Shown piece by piece: positions 23,500 to 36,600 of a stretch of 64,000 nucleotides of DNA; the stretch's first letter is position 1, and each line of letters begins with the position of its first letter. The translations under genes and the position numbers were made by a program. A model generated the notes under the pieces. That model searched no databases. It was not told where the DNA came from and was given only the letters and a program-made list of their open reading frames with translations. Source of the stretch: Macrosoma leucophasiata (taxonomy: Eukaryota; Arthropoda; Insecta; Lepidoptera; Hedylidae); contig JAWQUS010000020.1 of NCBI GenBank assembly GCA_036365455.1, forward strand, positions 7,413,001 through 7,477,000. Direction: 5' to 3'.

Positions 23500-23716
23500 T
23501 GTAAACAGATGAAACAAAAAAACGATACGCTTATACTCACAGCCCCACAGGTATAAACCCGTATCGTGGGTGCCGTTGTATACAAACAACACATGCACAA
23601 ACACCCAGACCCGAAACAAATATCTGTAGGCCATATAAATATTTGTCCCGGTGCAGGGATCGAACCCGCGACCCTTCGAATCAAACGGTCATCTCGCACT
23701 GCTGGACCAACCGGGT
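23500..23716 (-). mobile_element. tRNA-derived SINE
   Basis: On the minus strand a tRNA-like head at 23713-23643 (CCCGGTTGGTCCAGCAGTG as A box, GGGTTCGATCCC as B box) runs into a body with ATATTTGTTTCGGGTCTGGG, TGTATACAACGGCACCCACG and GGGGCTGTGAGTATAAGCG. The plus-strand copy at 44598-44790 and the headless piece at 4363-4485 match it. Confidence 0.75.
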
Positions 23717-24001
23717 CATCAAACAACAAACAAAATTTTGGCAGTTCCTAAATTGATTCGCAATAAGACGTAACGGTACGATCTTCTGTTATTAGATGAT
23801 AATAAACGAAGGCTAGTCAAATAATATCTAGTTTATAATATTGGCTAGATTAGATTCTTATTATTATTATATAGTATTCTACAATATAATGTGATACGAT
23901 AATAAGTCGTGTGGGACTGGTATCCTTTGCGTTGCGCGTCGACGCTTATGCGAAGGGGTTTAAAGTTCTTATCTAATCTATTTTTATTAAATTACATAAT
24001 A

Positions 24002-25239
24002 GGTTGGTGAAAAAGTCTTTTCGTATTATAGTATGTATGAACTTGTAATAAAATCTCTTTGGCTGTAATATTTGTATCTGGCTGGTTTTGGTATCATTGA
24101 AAGTTAAAATTAAATTCAAATTAGTCAAATGTGTGATTTTCATTTGTTTTTCGTACTGTCAAGATGAGTGAATCTAATGAAGAAATTCGATACATTTTTA
24201 AATATTACTACAAAAAAGGTAAAAAAGCAACGCAAGCAGCGAAAAAAAATTGCGATGTTTATGGACCTAGTGCAGTGTCTGTGAGAGTTTTTTTTAAGTT
24301 TTCAAATTTGGTTTAAGAGTTTTCAATCCGGAAATTTTGCTGTCAAAGATGAACCTCGCTCTGGTCGCCCTATAACGGATAAAATGGATGCCATTTTTGA
24401 AAAAGTGGAGCAAGATCGACATATCAGTAGTTACGACGTAGCTGAAGAACTGAGAATTGATCACAAAACAGTTTTAGCGCATTTGAAAAAAGCTGGGTAC
24501 AAAAATAAACTCGATATTTGGGTACCTCACGAGTTCACTGAAAGAAACCTAATGAACCGTGTACTCATTTGTGATACTTTATTACGACGTAATGAAACCG
24601 AATCATTTTTGAATACGCTGATAACTGGTGATGAAAAGTGGATCACGTACGACAAGAATGTGCGAAAAAGGTCGTGGTCAAAGGCCGGTCAGGCTTCACA
24701 GACTGTGGCGAAACCCGGGTTAACTCGCAATAAGGTGATGTTGTGTGTGGTGGGATTGGAAGGGCATTATTCATTATGAGCTATTACCACCAGGCATGAC
24801 TATCGATTCTGAACTCTACTGCGAACAACTGATGAGATTAAAGCAAGAAGTTGAGAGAAAGCGGCCGGAATTGATCAACAGAAGGGGTGTGGTGTTTCAT
24901 CATGATAACGCTAGACCTCACACATCTATAGCCACTCAGCAAAAATTAAGAGACTTTGGCTGGGAGGTGTTAATGCATCCGCCGTATAGTCCTGACCTTG
25001 CACCTTCAGATTTCCACCTGTTTCGGTCTATTCAGAATTCTATAAGCAATGTTAGGTTAACACCACGAGAGGACTGCCAAATCCACTTGTCGCGGTATTT
25101 TGATGAGAAGTCCCAAAATTTTTATAGCAATGGGATCGTGTCCCTTCCTACAAGATGGCAAAAGGTTATCGAACAAAATGCTTTTCGTTAAATTTAAATA
25201 AACTATATTAAAAAATGCGAAGAAACTTTTTCCCCAACC
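24002..25239 (+). mobile_element. Mariner transposon (inactive)
   Basis: A 1238-bp element begins GGTTGGTGAAAAAGTCTTTT and ends in the near-complement AAGAAACTTTTTCCCCAACC. It is flanked on both sides by TA (24000-24001 and 25240-25241), the mariner target duplication. It carries the damaged transposase described separately. It lies between the convergent 3' ends of DPH6 and e(y)3. Confidence 0.93.
24164..25191 (+). pseudogene. Mariner transposase, frameshifted
   Basis: The frame starts at ATG 24164 (MSESNEEIRYIF) and breaks at about 24285-24320, where a T-rich stretch shifts it. It continues in a second frame from about 24330 to about 24750, and finishes in a third frame to TAA 25189-25191. 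The catalytic triad is visible: TGDEKW, HHDNARPH and PDLAPSD, with exactly 34 residues between the second and third Asp (DD34D). Two frame breaks make it unable to give a full transposase. Confidence 0.92.
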
Positions 25240-25241
25240 TA

Positions 25242-27624
25242 ATATTATAATGTGTTATATAAAAAAAAACATAATTGGATAAAAAAATAAGTTGGAAGAA
25301 AATAAATGTATTTTGTTTATGTTTGTAATATTTATAGTTATCCCAAAATTGAGATTTATTATCATGTGACTAATAGTAATAAATATTTTTATTGTTCCCA
25401 GGTTCCCCGCTCGATAAATAAGAATGCAGATGCTTTATTGCCAGTTTATAAAATATATTTGCTGAATATTTTCAGTGTTTATAAAATTTTGTTAATTATG
25501 CTACCGAGTTTACCGTACTTTAAGTCAAATTATATAAATTATTTTTATTGCATATATAAAATAGCGTTTTATTTTGCTAAAACAATGAAAAGCGAAACTC
25601 AAATTAAATTTACTTTATTTTTTTACAAAATTGACCGAACAGTGCGAGATTTCTAGAACGTTTACACTTGCATTAAGTAGACATAAAGTTATCATTATTC
25701 CTCTTACAAGTAAGTCTTAATATTCACCTGTGTCAATAAAGCAATGCGAATTACGGTGTGAAACACACCCAAACCAGTTGTGTATATCATATAAAAGTTA
25801 TAACATGATTTGAAATAATCTGCGGACATAATTTGTTTTTTAAATCTTAAAAATTGTCACTAAGTAAATTATGATTAATTATAACGAAAGCATAATTATA
25901 AACTAACATGATACATTACACTTAATCAGTATTAGTCCAAGTTACTGATCGTTACTGCATATACCTAATATAAGGTATAATACACAACATATTGGGGACA
26001 ATTGCACACAGCAGTGGTTAAAGACGATAGCGCGCAGAGAACCGTAAGTACAGCAAATGCATACATCTGTCGAAAAAACCTACACAGATGTACTGTCACC
26101 ACGAGGGTTCTATTTTAGGCATTGAGCGTCACCCTGGAAACAACCGCCTCAAGCCGTCACATTTAATACTATGTCCATCGTAGAATAAATAATTTCTTCG
26201 TAATTAAAATAAACATACTCTCAGTTAAATAATTTATTTGATCCTCTATAGTAAAATCTATATTTATCGAGAGCGAATGTTTTCCAGGGCGAGTGAGAAT
26301 AAATTAGTGAATAAAAGGTAGCCTATGAGTTTTGTACTTTGAAAATGAAGCTAACGCTAACTCTCAACTCTGTTACGTAAGTTGTTTGAAAATAGAAAAT
26401 GGCTCATATCGTCAACATTATACAAAATAATTTTATGTCATGAATATAAAATATTTATGTTGTGCACTACATTTATTTGTATATTTCATAGACAAACAAT
26501 TACGTACGAGTCATTAGATAGCGGTTCGCTTATTGAGTAAAATAAGCATGTCACTAGGAAGAAGAGTTGCTGGAGTTCCACTCGTTATATTAACTATAAA
26601 AACGAAAATTAAAATAATCTAACAGGGTTTTAATTAACAGCTTTAACAGTAAAATAATTCAGCTTATTTGGGAGAGGATTGACCTCTTAACATCAATCTA
26701 TAAGTAAATTCACGTCAGCCATCACAGTTCTTACTTAGCCTTTCAATATATCAAGATTATAACTGAGAATTTCAATATTTCCCGATTTGTTTGCCATCGA
26801 ATATATAGATATATAGGGTATAAGTTTGTATACAGTTGTATCCATATAAAAGTAAAACTAAAATAAATACCTTATTAAGCAAAATTAACAATATTCTAAA
26901 TAATTAATCTATTATAAAAAGAAAAACAAAATGCGCACTGTCTTCATAAATCATTTTTGAAATGATGTATTAAAATAAAAGAAATTTCAGAACATAATCA
27001 TGATTGCATAACAAATGCATTAAAAGGCAGATTTTTATAATATACAATTTATTTTTTCTTTTTTGAGAAATAATTCGCAGAGTATAACATACGGAACGAG
27101 ACACTTCCCTCGGTATAGTTCACACACAAGTAAATAATAATGTCGCGTCACAATGAAATCATATCCTCAACAAAACACACTAATCAATTTCCCGCATCCC
27201 ACTCTCCTCGGACATAAATAACGCACGGGATCTCATACACAATACATGATCTGTCTCGCAGCAAACTTTAAAAAACTATTAATATTAAAAATAGTATGAT
27301 TGCCCAGCTACCCATATAGTGAAGTTAGTATTTAAATTACTGTACAGTTTACACGTTAGTGACCTGCTCACTACAGCTATCTAACCACTTTAATGAAGTT
27401 TTACGTTTCGTTAAATCAAACCGCCTACTTTCACTAACCGTCCCGCCGTTCGCGGCGAAACGCAAACGAGACATATCCACACTCGTACCTATAGCTAGTC
27501 GATCGTTATATTAGTCAGATTTATGCAACAGTTTTAACCTTACAACCATATTACCGAAGCGAATAAGAGTTACACTAATAACGGCTAGATATATTACAGA
27601 GTCCGAGTCTATACAGGGGCGCGC
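25242..27624. other. AT-rich intergenic stretch, probable e(y)3 3' flank
   Basis: I see no gene or clear repeat here. It follows the mariner and precedes, on the minus strand, the e(y)3 stop codon at 27625-27627, so part of it is probably that gene's 3' UTR. TTTATT (AATAAA on the minus strand) occurs at about 27048-27053, but I cannot tell which site is used. Confidence 0.4.
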
Positions 27625-30600
27625 TCAGTCGCCGTAGTCGGGGGCGGCGTCGAGAGGGTCGGGCGCGTGGGGGTCGGGGTCGGCATCGGCCGCGTCGGGG
27701 TCGGGGTCGGGGTTGGCGTCGCGCATACGGCTCGCCATGTACTGGCGGTGCGCGTACTTGTTGAAGCGGCGCTTGGCCATGAAGAGCGTGGCGATGGTGC
27801 GCGGCGCCAGGCGCACGGCGGCCGCCCGCGACGTGATGCCGCCGCGCCGGCACTCGCCGCACGTGTAGTCCAGCACGTTCAGCGCCGACACCGTCTGCCT
27901 AACGCATTCTGTAACACAACGCCACATTCCACGTCACGCGAGTCCCGCTTACCATTTGACTGCCACTTCCAAAAAGCCAATCGGCCCTCGCGTCACGTTC
28001 GTTTTATAGCAAACGAACATGTTGACAGGTTATTTTTATCCGTGAATCTGTCCAAAATTTCAAATTTTGCAGAGCAACGTGACTTTCCATCGGAGGGCAT
28101 TAGCCAGCCAAAGTAGACCTTTATCGATATAGTTTTTAGCATAGAAGAATGCTCAATAAATTACAACGAAAACTCACAATAAAATAACAAAACTAACAAT
28201 CATTTAACATACGGTTTTGTGCAAAGCCAAAAAATTGTTTGACTAATATCCTGAGGAAAGATAGTCACGTTATTCCATATTGTATCAAAAACATGTTGCG
28301 CACAATTTAGCATAACGTTTAGAGCATAATTTTGCTTTGTGTAATATGGCAGTCAACAGTTTTTAGCGCTCGCTTTACGACTACATACGTCAATAGAGGT
28401 AGGATTCGCCGTGAATAAAATTAAATATCCATACCTATATAAACTGGACATAACAAAGTAGTTACAAGTGTGTTAGAAAGCGAACCGCTCGTACATTTTT
28501 AACAAATGAAAAACAAAACCGAGCCTTAGTAAACACGTCAAAGATATCGCGGCGAATTCTCCTCAGAACATACCTATTTCAAATTCACAAACAACAATCA
28601 ATTGCAACCAACTCCACCAATACAATTTCTTAGCTTTTGCTTCACGACATTATTTTGTTACATTTATATAAACCGGTGCGTTATGTTAAAAACTTTACAC
28701 GAGTCGTTACATCAACTTTTTTTAATTGCTTTCCTAACTAAATCGTCATTTCGACGAAATATAGAAATAAATTTGATTAGCCAAGATTTTTAGTGCATTC
28801 TTCAGGTTTTGCAAGCTACACTCATTGAAATAAAATTATTATAGTTTGCGAGACAGACAGAGATGGAGATGGAGAAAACTGGAGGAGACCTACGCTGCAA
28901 AGGCGACTTCCACGTGTCAGTTGTAATTAGAAATTCATCATCACATGTGGTAGAAAAATATAAAAATAAAAAATACTGATGTAATTAAAGAAAATAAGTG
29001 AAAATGGACATCACTCTCTGCTCATTACTCCGAAACTTCTAGTTCTATGTTGCTAAGTTTATGACATTTAACGTAACTTAAAAAATATCTCAATTGTACG
29101 AGATCCTATGCACGTTAGGCCGACTCGCACTAGGTATTCACGCCTATGTATGAAATCAGAATCAGTATAAAAACGCAGGATAAATAATCCGCCTGCGTGA
29201 TTTTGGTTATAGTTGTACCCAAAGCATTTTGGGGGACTAGTGATCTGGGGCCGACCGCCTAACTGAAATGCTTTCGTTTAGGACGTTATCTTCGTATCGC
29301 CTATTAAAACATTTTGCTCTTAATCTCTCCAGACACGAGAAAAATATGACAATTGAAATTCAATTTATCTCGCCGCCGGTGGCCGTACGATCCTTGAAGG
29401 ATTAAGTATATATCTGCGGATGAAAAAACTTTCAGGAAAAAGTTAGGTGGTACGAAACTAATAAGATTTTGTCATAATAGAAAGCTAAACGAAATCATTT
29501 GTGTTAGGCGGTCGACAAACCAAATCGGCGGAAAACCATCAATACGCAGGCTCGAAACACGCCGATCTCATGTTCTCTTTGAGATGTAATATCAAACTTT
29601 TTTAATGCTTGCGAAATATGGTAAGACGGGGTATCTCAATCAACTGCTCAACGGCACATCATCGTCGTTCTTTGTTCCTTGGATGAGATTCAGTAAAAGT
29701 TGAAATCACTCTGAACTAAAGTCTGGGTATGTGGTGATCAAGGATTTAGCATTTTTGGTCCTATTTTTTTTGTCGATGAACACACGCCCAAAAGATGTAA
29801 TTAAATGCTTTATTCTTTATTTTTTAAATGTTTCAACTGTGTGCTTTACGCGAAGTCTCTTACTTCACGCTCTTTGCCAACCCCGGCAGAGTGTAAAGCG
29901 CCAAATAGCCCGGTCCTAACATACCATTCGTGCTTCTTCTACATTCATCATACATGCACGCCGATTCCCAAGAACCTTGACCTCACCCTCAGACAGTACT
30001 CGAACTCTTTGGGTAGGTCGGTATTAAGTCTTCCTGGGCCTCTGCAACCATTACACCATATTCGCATTGTATATATGTTTAAAAATTTTACCATTCGACA
30101 TTCTTTCTGGACCATAGGAAGATGCCCTTTTTCATTTTTACACCGATACCCCCATTCAAATTCTCTTTCTTACATCTTCATTACAAACACGATCAGTGAG
30201 CCATATGATCTCATCTCAACCACGTTTAATTTACTTCCATGCTCTTTCCTGCAAATCCAGCTCTTGCTTCTATTTATTTATTTATAGTTAACTAGAACGG
30301 GCATCAAGTCCAATTACACTAATTCAGATACATGACAAATTAAAACAAAAAAAGAACAAAAATAAATTCAAAACACGATTTGTGTACAAAGGGTTTCACT
30401 GAACTGCAAACACACACTCACAACAGCCTTCCATCTACAAACAAGTCGAAGTCGGGAAAGGCCTCAAATAGAGCACAGAGGGTAGAGAGCGCGCGCGGAA
30501 TAAAGGAGTTAGGCTCCTTTCATTCTGCAGCGTGTCGCAGGTCGCGTGTGGCGAGACCGGCGACACACAGTACAAAAACGTTACCGACAAGCACGAGGCA

Positions 30601-33600
30601 CAATGAAAGCCACTATGGAGCTTCATACAAATTGAACAGGTTGCGCGCGTGCGCGACCGGCGACTCGCTGCAGAATGAATGTTGCATTAGCGTGTGCAAT
30701 TGTCGGAGTAGATGATTCAGCGAGGAGTTTATGTTTCCTAGCACGCAGGTATTTGTCCTGGACGGGCGGGACGCATAAACGAGCCAACTCATTGTGCAGG
30801 CACGGGGCATCAATCAAACCACGGAGGAGTTTGACCAAATAAAATCCATATAAAAGCGTTGGAGTAAGTACAGTATTATGTATGGCTAGTTGAGGCCACT
30901 GGGTAGACATTTAGATTCTAGTAGCTTACCTAACACTCCATTCACGCAATTTCAAGCAAACACTTATCTCTCTATGTTACCAGTGTACCTACCATGCCTG
31001 CCAAAAGCACACCCAATATTTACAATTTTATCCATTTCTTCTAACATTTCATCATCTACCACTACCCTTTCATTTGTTCTCTGTTCATCTCTTTCAAATT
31101 CATACTTTGGTTCACATTCAATTGACTTTTCTCCATACAATCATCTTTCAAATAACTTAATAAAAAAATATTTTCGTCACTAGTTCAGAACCCAGAAGCT
31201 GTAATTTTTTTCATCTCTATCTTCATCGGGAGTAGAAGATAATTTATTGAAAGCAAATTTGAAAATTGGGGTAATAAAATATCGTGGAACCACCACGTAT
31301 CATTGTATCCAATGCCAGTTTTAGCGATGAAGATGGATATTCACTCCTCGATTTCTTTTTCTTTAAAATTCAACAAGTGACTTCATTGTGGTTGAATATC
31401 ACTCCTCAGTGTTTTTTGGAAAATTTACCCCCTTTTGATTTTTTTCATGCACCAATACTAAATACCTGCCTGTGACTCTTCGTTCACATTTATGTATTTA
31501 TATCTACCCTCCACAGTTAATAGTTTATGACGGATGAATAGTTTCATTAAAGCTCTGAATATGACTGCTAGTAAAAAGTTAGAACCAAAAATATTTAAGT
31601 ACATAGTTGCTTCTAGGAACTTAAGACACTCTGCAAACATGCATCCTACGATTCGTCAGTTGTTGTAGGACTCTTGTAACAGGGGGCAAACTGATTGACA
31701 TTCATCGGGGATATTTCCACTACGGAGGTGTCTCGAATTGCAATTTTATTGTTTATTTTTTTTTCTAGTGTCGTTATTTTATTCCGAATACATACGTTTA
31801 TATCGTCTTCTTGTCAATAGTAGTATTCACAACAAAATACAGACATGGGACACAAACATTCAAAAATACAAAACCTTTGTACAAATCATAGTACTGACGA
31901 AAATGTTATAAAATGTTTTGATTTTACAATACAATTTATATGTTTATGACGTGCATAATGTCCAGCAATCATCCAGCTGTTGCCCCCAACCTTCACCAGG
32001 TCTTTGGTGCATCTCGTGGACAGGCCCTCTACGAGATAGCCCGACCTCTTCGTCTTTCTTTTTTTGAGAACTCTTCTGCCTAAGTGCCCCAACGGCCGTA
32101 GGTTCTTAGGAGTTTCGCTATTAAGTGAGTTATGTCGGTTACTTTGGTTCTCATGTGGATCTTCTCATTTCTGATTCAATCTCCCAGAGAAACTGCGAAC
32201 ATAGCTCTCTGTGTGACTTTAAGTCTTCTTATGGGGCCCATTGTGAGCGATCACGTTTCAGTTCCGCCTATCATCACTGCCAACACATGTTTGTTAACAG
32301 AGGTTATATCTAGTTTCAAAAGGAGATTGGCGAAATTTGGTTTACGACCATACCACCGACAGGAATCAAAGTTATATTAAAAGCCTGCCTGTTGTACCTT
32401 TAATTGTGAAATCACATAACATAGTTATGACGTTATATAATTTAGTTCGAATTCATTTTTGGTAACTTCACGTCCATTTTTTAAAGAAATAAGTTTTACA
32501 AGAATCGATATAAATCGAACTTTATCTGTAAACCATAAACACTAATTCGATTAAATCGATTCAAAATTGGAATTCCTAGTTTTTTACAGCTATGGCTTTT
32601 GTTTTTTTGTTATTTGATTCGCTTGATTTAACTTTTAGTATTTTCGTCTTATATCAGCGACCTGGCTTTTGTTTCTTGGACTTTTGAGTTTGCATTCGTG
32701 ATTCACCTGGCTGTGTTTTTTGGATCAACTGTGTGGTATCGCAATTATCTAAAATTTTCTAAAAAAAAAAAAAATCTAAGATATCAGTTCCAATAAGGTA
32801 TACTCACTGTTCAAGCTTCTTGGAACATACATAGGTACTTAATACATACCTACATAAACATAACTTCAAATATCTTTGGATGACGGTTTTTTCTATCTAT
32901 TCTTATGGCATAATTAAAAAAAAGTATTTTAATAATATTACCATTCTGGTCCGCCAACCTTTCAGGTGGGCCGGACCTAGTATGGGAGTTCGCCGTCTCC
33001 TTTAGATTTTTGAATAATTTTAAAATCAATACATTGTTAGAAAAGCAGATGATTTAAGGTGTTTAACGTCGTCTGATAATGTTTGCAACATAAACGGAAT
33101 TGCTCGCTCAGTCATTTAGGACTCTTTGACGTTCGATAGAGCGCTACCAACATCTCGAAGTTCGTTTGGCTATTTTGGCGCCATTTTGACACAGGCATTC
33201 TCAAAATATTACTTAACGGAGATGTTTCAGAAACGCATAGGGTACATTGCATATTAACATATAGGTACATATCATTCGTGTAATATAGTAAGTATCTAGC
33301 CTAGAATAACACTGCCAATCATGGCAATTTCTATGGATACAAATCATTGATTTGTTTAAAAACATTGAAAGGCTCCAAGGAAAAACTGCTGTGGAAAATT
33401 ATTTTAACAGAACATTACAGTTCGCATTTGTTTAAAATAATATTTCAATGCATTGGATATTATATACAAACCTCGTCATATTATTATCCTTATAGTGGGA
33501 ACTGGCGTGAACATGTGTTCAAAAGTTCCTTTTCATTAAATATTGATTACATAAAATCCTTCTAGTAAAGAAATACTTGTAAACGTCGTAATTCTTTGGG

Positions 33601-36600
33601 TACTCCCAATTGGTACACATAAAACAAGAATATAGAATACAAATACATGACAAATCCTAGTTATCCAAAGTAGGACAATAAATCCTTGTCATACAAGGAT
33701 AATACATATAAATAATGTTACAATTCAGGAGCTTGGTTACAATTCGTAGACGTTCACCGTTATCATAGCGTAGATTATTTGCTGTTTGTGAATACGAAAA
33801 TCTTCGCCGAGATGATCTCATAAAGTTAACCGAATAATTAGAACTGAAAATTATATAAGTAACAAAGATTTGATACATTTCAAATACTGATGCATACATT
33901 AATATTCGTCTTAACCTGACGACCATCTCGGCGACATAATATTACTAGCCCATAATAAAATACAATGCACACACACATCGACAGATCTATTCATCTAACC
34001 GAGTACCCGCTCGGTATTTTTACGTATAATAATCGTCAGCTATTGTCTAAACGAGGCAGATTATATGTTTACTGTGTATATACAATACATCATGCGTTCA
34101 CCTATTGGTACGATCTCTTCTAAACACATCTAACACAATGAAAGCTTCCTATTGTATATTTCCCGTAGTTTTTTTGTAACCTCGGTCAATAGTTTCTTTT
34201 TAATGATTTCTCATATTCAGGCTTGTTATTTGGTTTTGGCGGCAATCACAGGCATTATGAATGGTGACGTTTTAGCGAAATATATGGATAAGCATGAGAT
34301 ATACGCTATGTTATAAACTCCACAACAATGTTAAAATGTAATCATGCGCATCAATGCGTTACAAATGGAAGCAAAGCATCAAACAAAAGAATATACTTTC
34401 ACTCTATACAGACATAAAATATATACATACAAACATTACAATGAATTAGTTGAAATGTATATCCTGATGTTTGATATTATAAGCAATGTAGAAAAGAATG
34501 TGACCAGACACAAAACGACAAGCGTAGACATTATTTTAATACAAATAGGCAATAAATAGTAAAACTTCCGAGCACGTTCTGAGTATACAATACAACAAAC
34601 TGCATACAAGCAGGTATATTTGAAAGTCAAATAACATGAATTCTCAATAAATAAGTTAAAAATCGGGTTTCGCATTGTCATTAACAAAATTATAATCATG
34701 CAGCTAGATATAGAAAAAAAAGGGGAACCCATTTTTAACTTAATTCGATTATATTATATTCAATGTAAAAGGGAGGGGGTGCTAGTCGTTTGATATCCAG
34801 CCAGTGACGGGGGGAAAAGCGTATGCGTTCTACTCGTCTGTCATATGACGTACCTTGATGCAGTTGCCTATCGCAGAGCTTACAAATGACGAGCTGCATT
34901 GTCCCCTTTGGCCCGATGAAGGAGCGATCGCACAGCGGGCAGTAGCGACCGATGCGATACGCCCTACGTACGTACACACACATACGGACCGGAACACAGA
35001 AACACGCCATTAGTATCAACACGAGACCTAGCGAGACCGGTCTCATTTCATACGTTAGTCCTTTAATACTTCTCTTCTCATTTGCCTGTGTTTCAACTAT
35101 TTATTTATAGATCTATAATATATACATATAAATATTCAGTCACCAGTGTGAGTGTTTTACTTATGTAGAAGTGTTGTATTTTGCCAATTTAGGCGAATGA
35201 AATCTACATACTTAAATTAAGATCAACTACATACATATTATATTTTTAAACACAAAATGTGAGATTTTTCTTGCATATTTAACACAAAGTTAAGACGTTA
35301 AAAAACCATATACCGTACAAATAATTCAATATATAGGATGCTTTTTTATACAGAAATACATAAAACATATTTTTACTATAGATATAAATTTCAGGTGCAT
35401 GAGGAATTTGTAAAGTGTGTTGTATTAGGCAGAAGAGAAGTAATAAAGTAAAAGTTAGTTAACGCAATGAAAACGGATTATTCTACGCCCGTGTTAGTGA
35501 GTGTCTTTACAACATGGAACTTAATGAAAGTTAGTTCTGCAACGGTGACTGATGGAAATGTCGACACCCATTAATGACAGAATTAATTGAGGCAACACTT
35601 TGGTTAAAACATTACGAATAAAAAATAATGTAAGTAAAGAGGAATATCCAAAAAAAGCTGTATGTATTGCATCAATTATTAAAAACAAGAACTGAGTTCA
35701 AATTACCGATAAAAGTGAAAATTAACTGAACAGTAAAGATGAAAATTGTACTATGAGCATTCCAAATACAAAACAATGATAAAAGGAAAAATAAATAACA
35801 TAACATGTTATCACGTTTAATTTGAAAGGTAAAAAGAGGATGCTTTTATTCATTTATTTATAATGATTAATCGGCCATCTCAAAAAATTAATAAAAATTA
35901 TACAGTAAAACCGAACGAAAAATGCTACATAAGTTTTCGTAAATAAAAAATCTTTACTGTTCTGCTGAGAAGACTAAGTGCTTCGTAAAAATTCACGTCT
36001 CATTTAGCACAAAATTAAGGAAGATCCCTATACACCCTCCTCTATTGGGAATAAGGTTTTTGAAAGATCTACACTTTGTTATATATACACACAGAATTAT
36101 TTACGAAACACAAAATCTTCAAAACGATGGAACTAATAGACATAACTTACAATTGGAGGGATGTGTAGCATGCAACTTAATACTAAGCCTAATTCTGCTA
36201 AATAACCAAAAAATTATATAATACAGCCGAATTCCATTAAACAAATAAGAATGTAAAAAAAAAATTCCATTTTGTGACAGTTATTAGTAGAATTAGGCAG
36301 CGGGGGATGTGCTGAGTAAGAACGCTGCATTGGGGTCTCAGAAAACATTATGCGGGGACCAAAATGCTACGATATACCAGAAACAAAGCTTATGTCAACA
36401 GAGTGAAGACACGGAATGGCTCAGCTCGTGTTAGTCCACATCGAACACGCATATGAGATGACGTGAGAATACAATCACTACCAAGACCAGTTACGTAAAC
36501 AAATTACACATAAATCATTGAAATGTTTTTGTAAAAACTTTGTACTTTTACATCTGCTTCCTTCGCTACAGTCCTCTCGTAAATGGAACTACGTGATCAG

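Noticed and set aside
27667..28116. Plus-strand open frame rich in Val/Gly
   Set aside because: It is antisense to the Asp-Pro-rich last exon of e(y)3, whose frame joins upstream exons in phase.
34735..35046. Separate 103-aa minus-strand gene with Cys residues
   Set aside because: The Cys-rich part is e(y)3 exon 13 (34854-34963); the flanks are intron.
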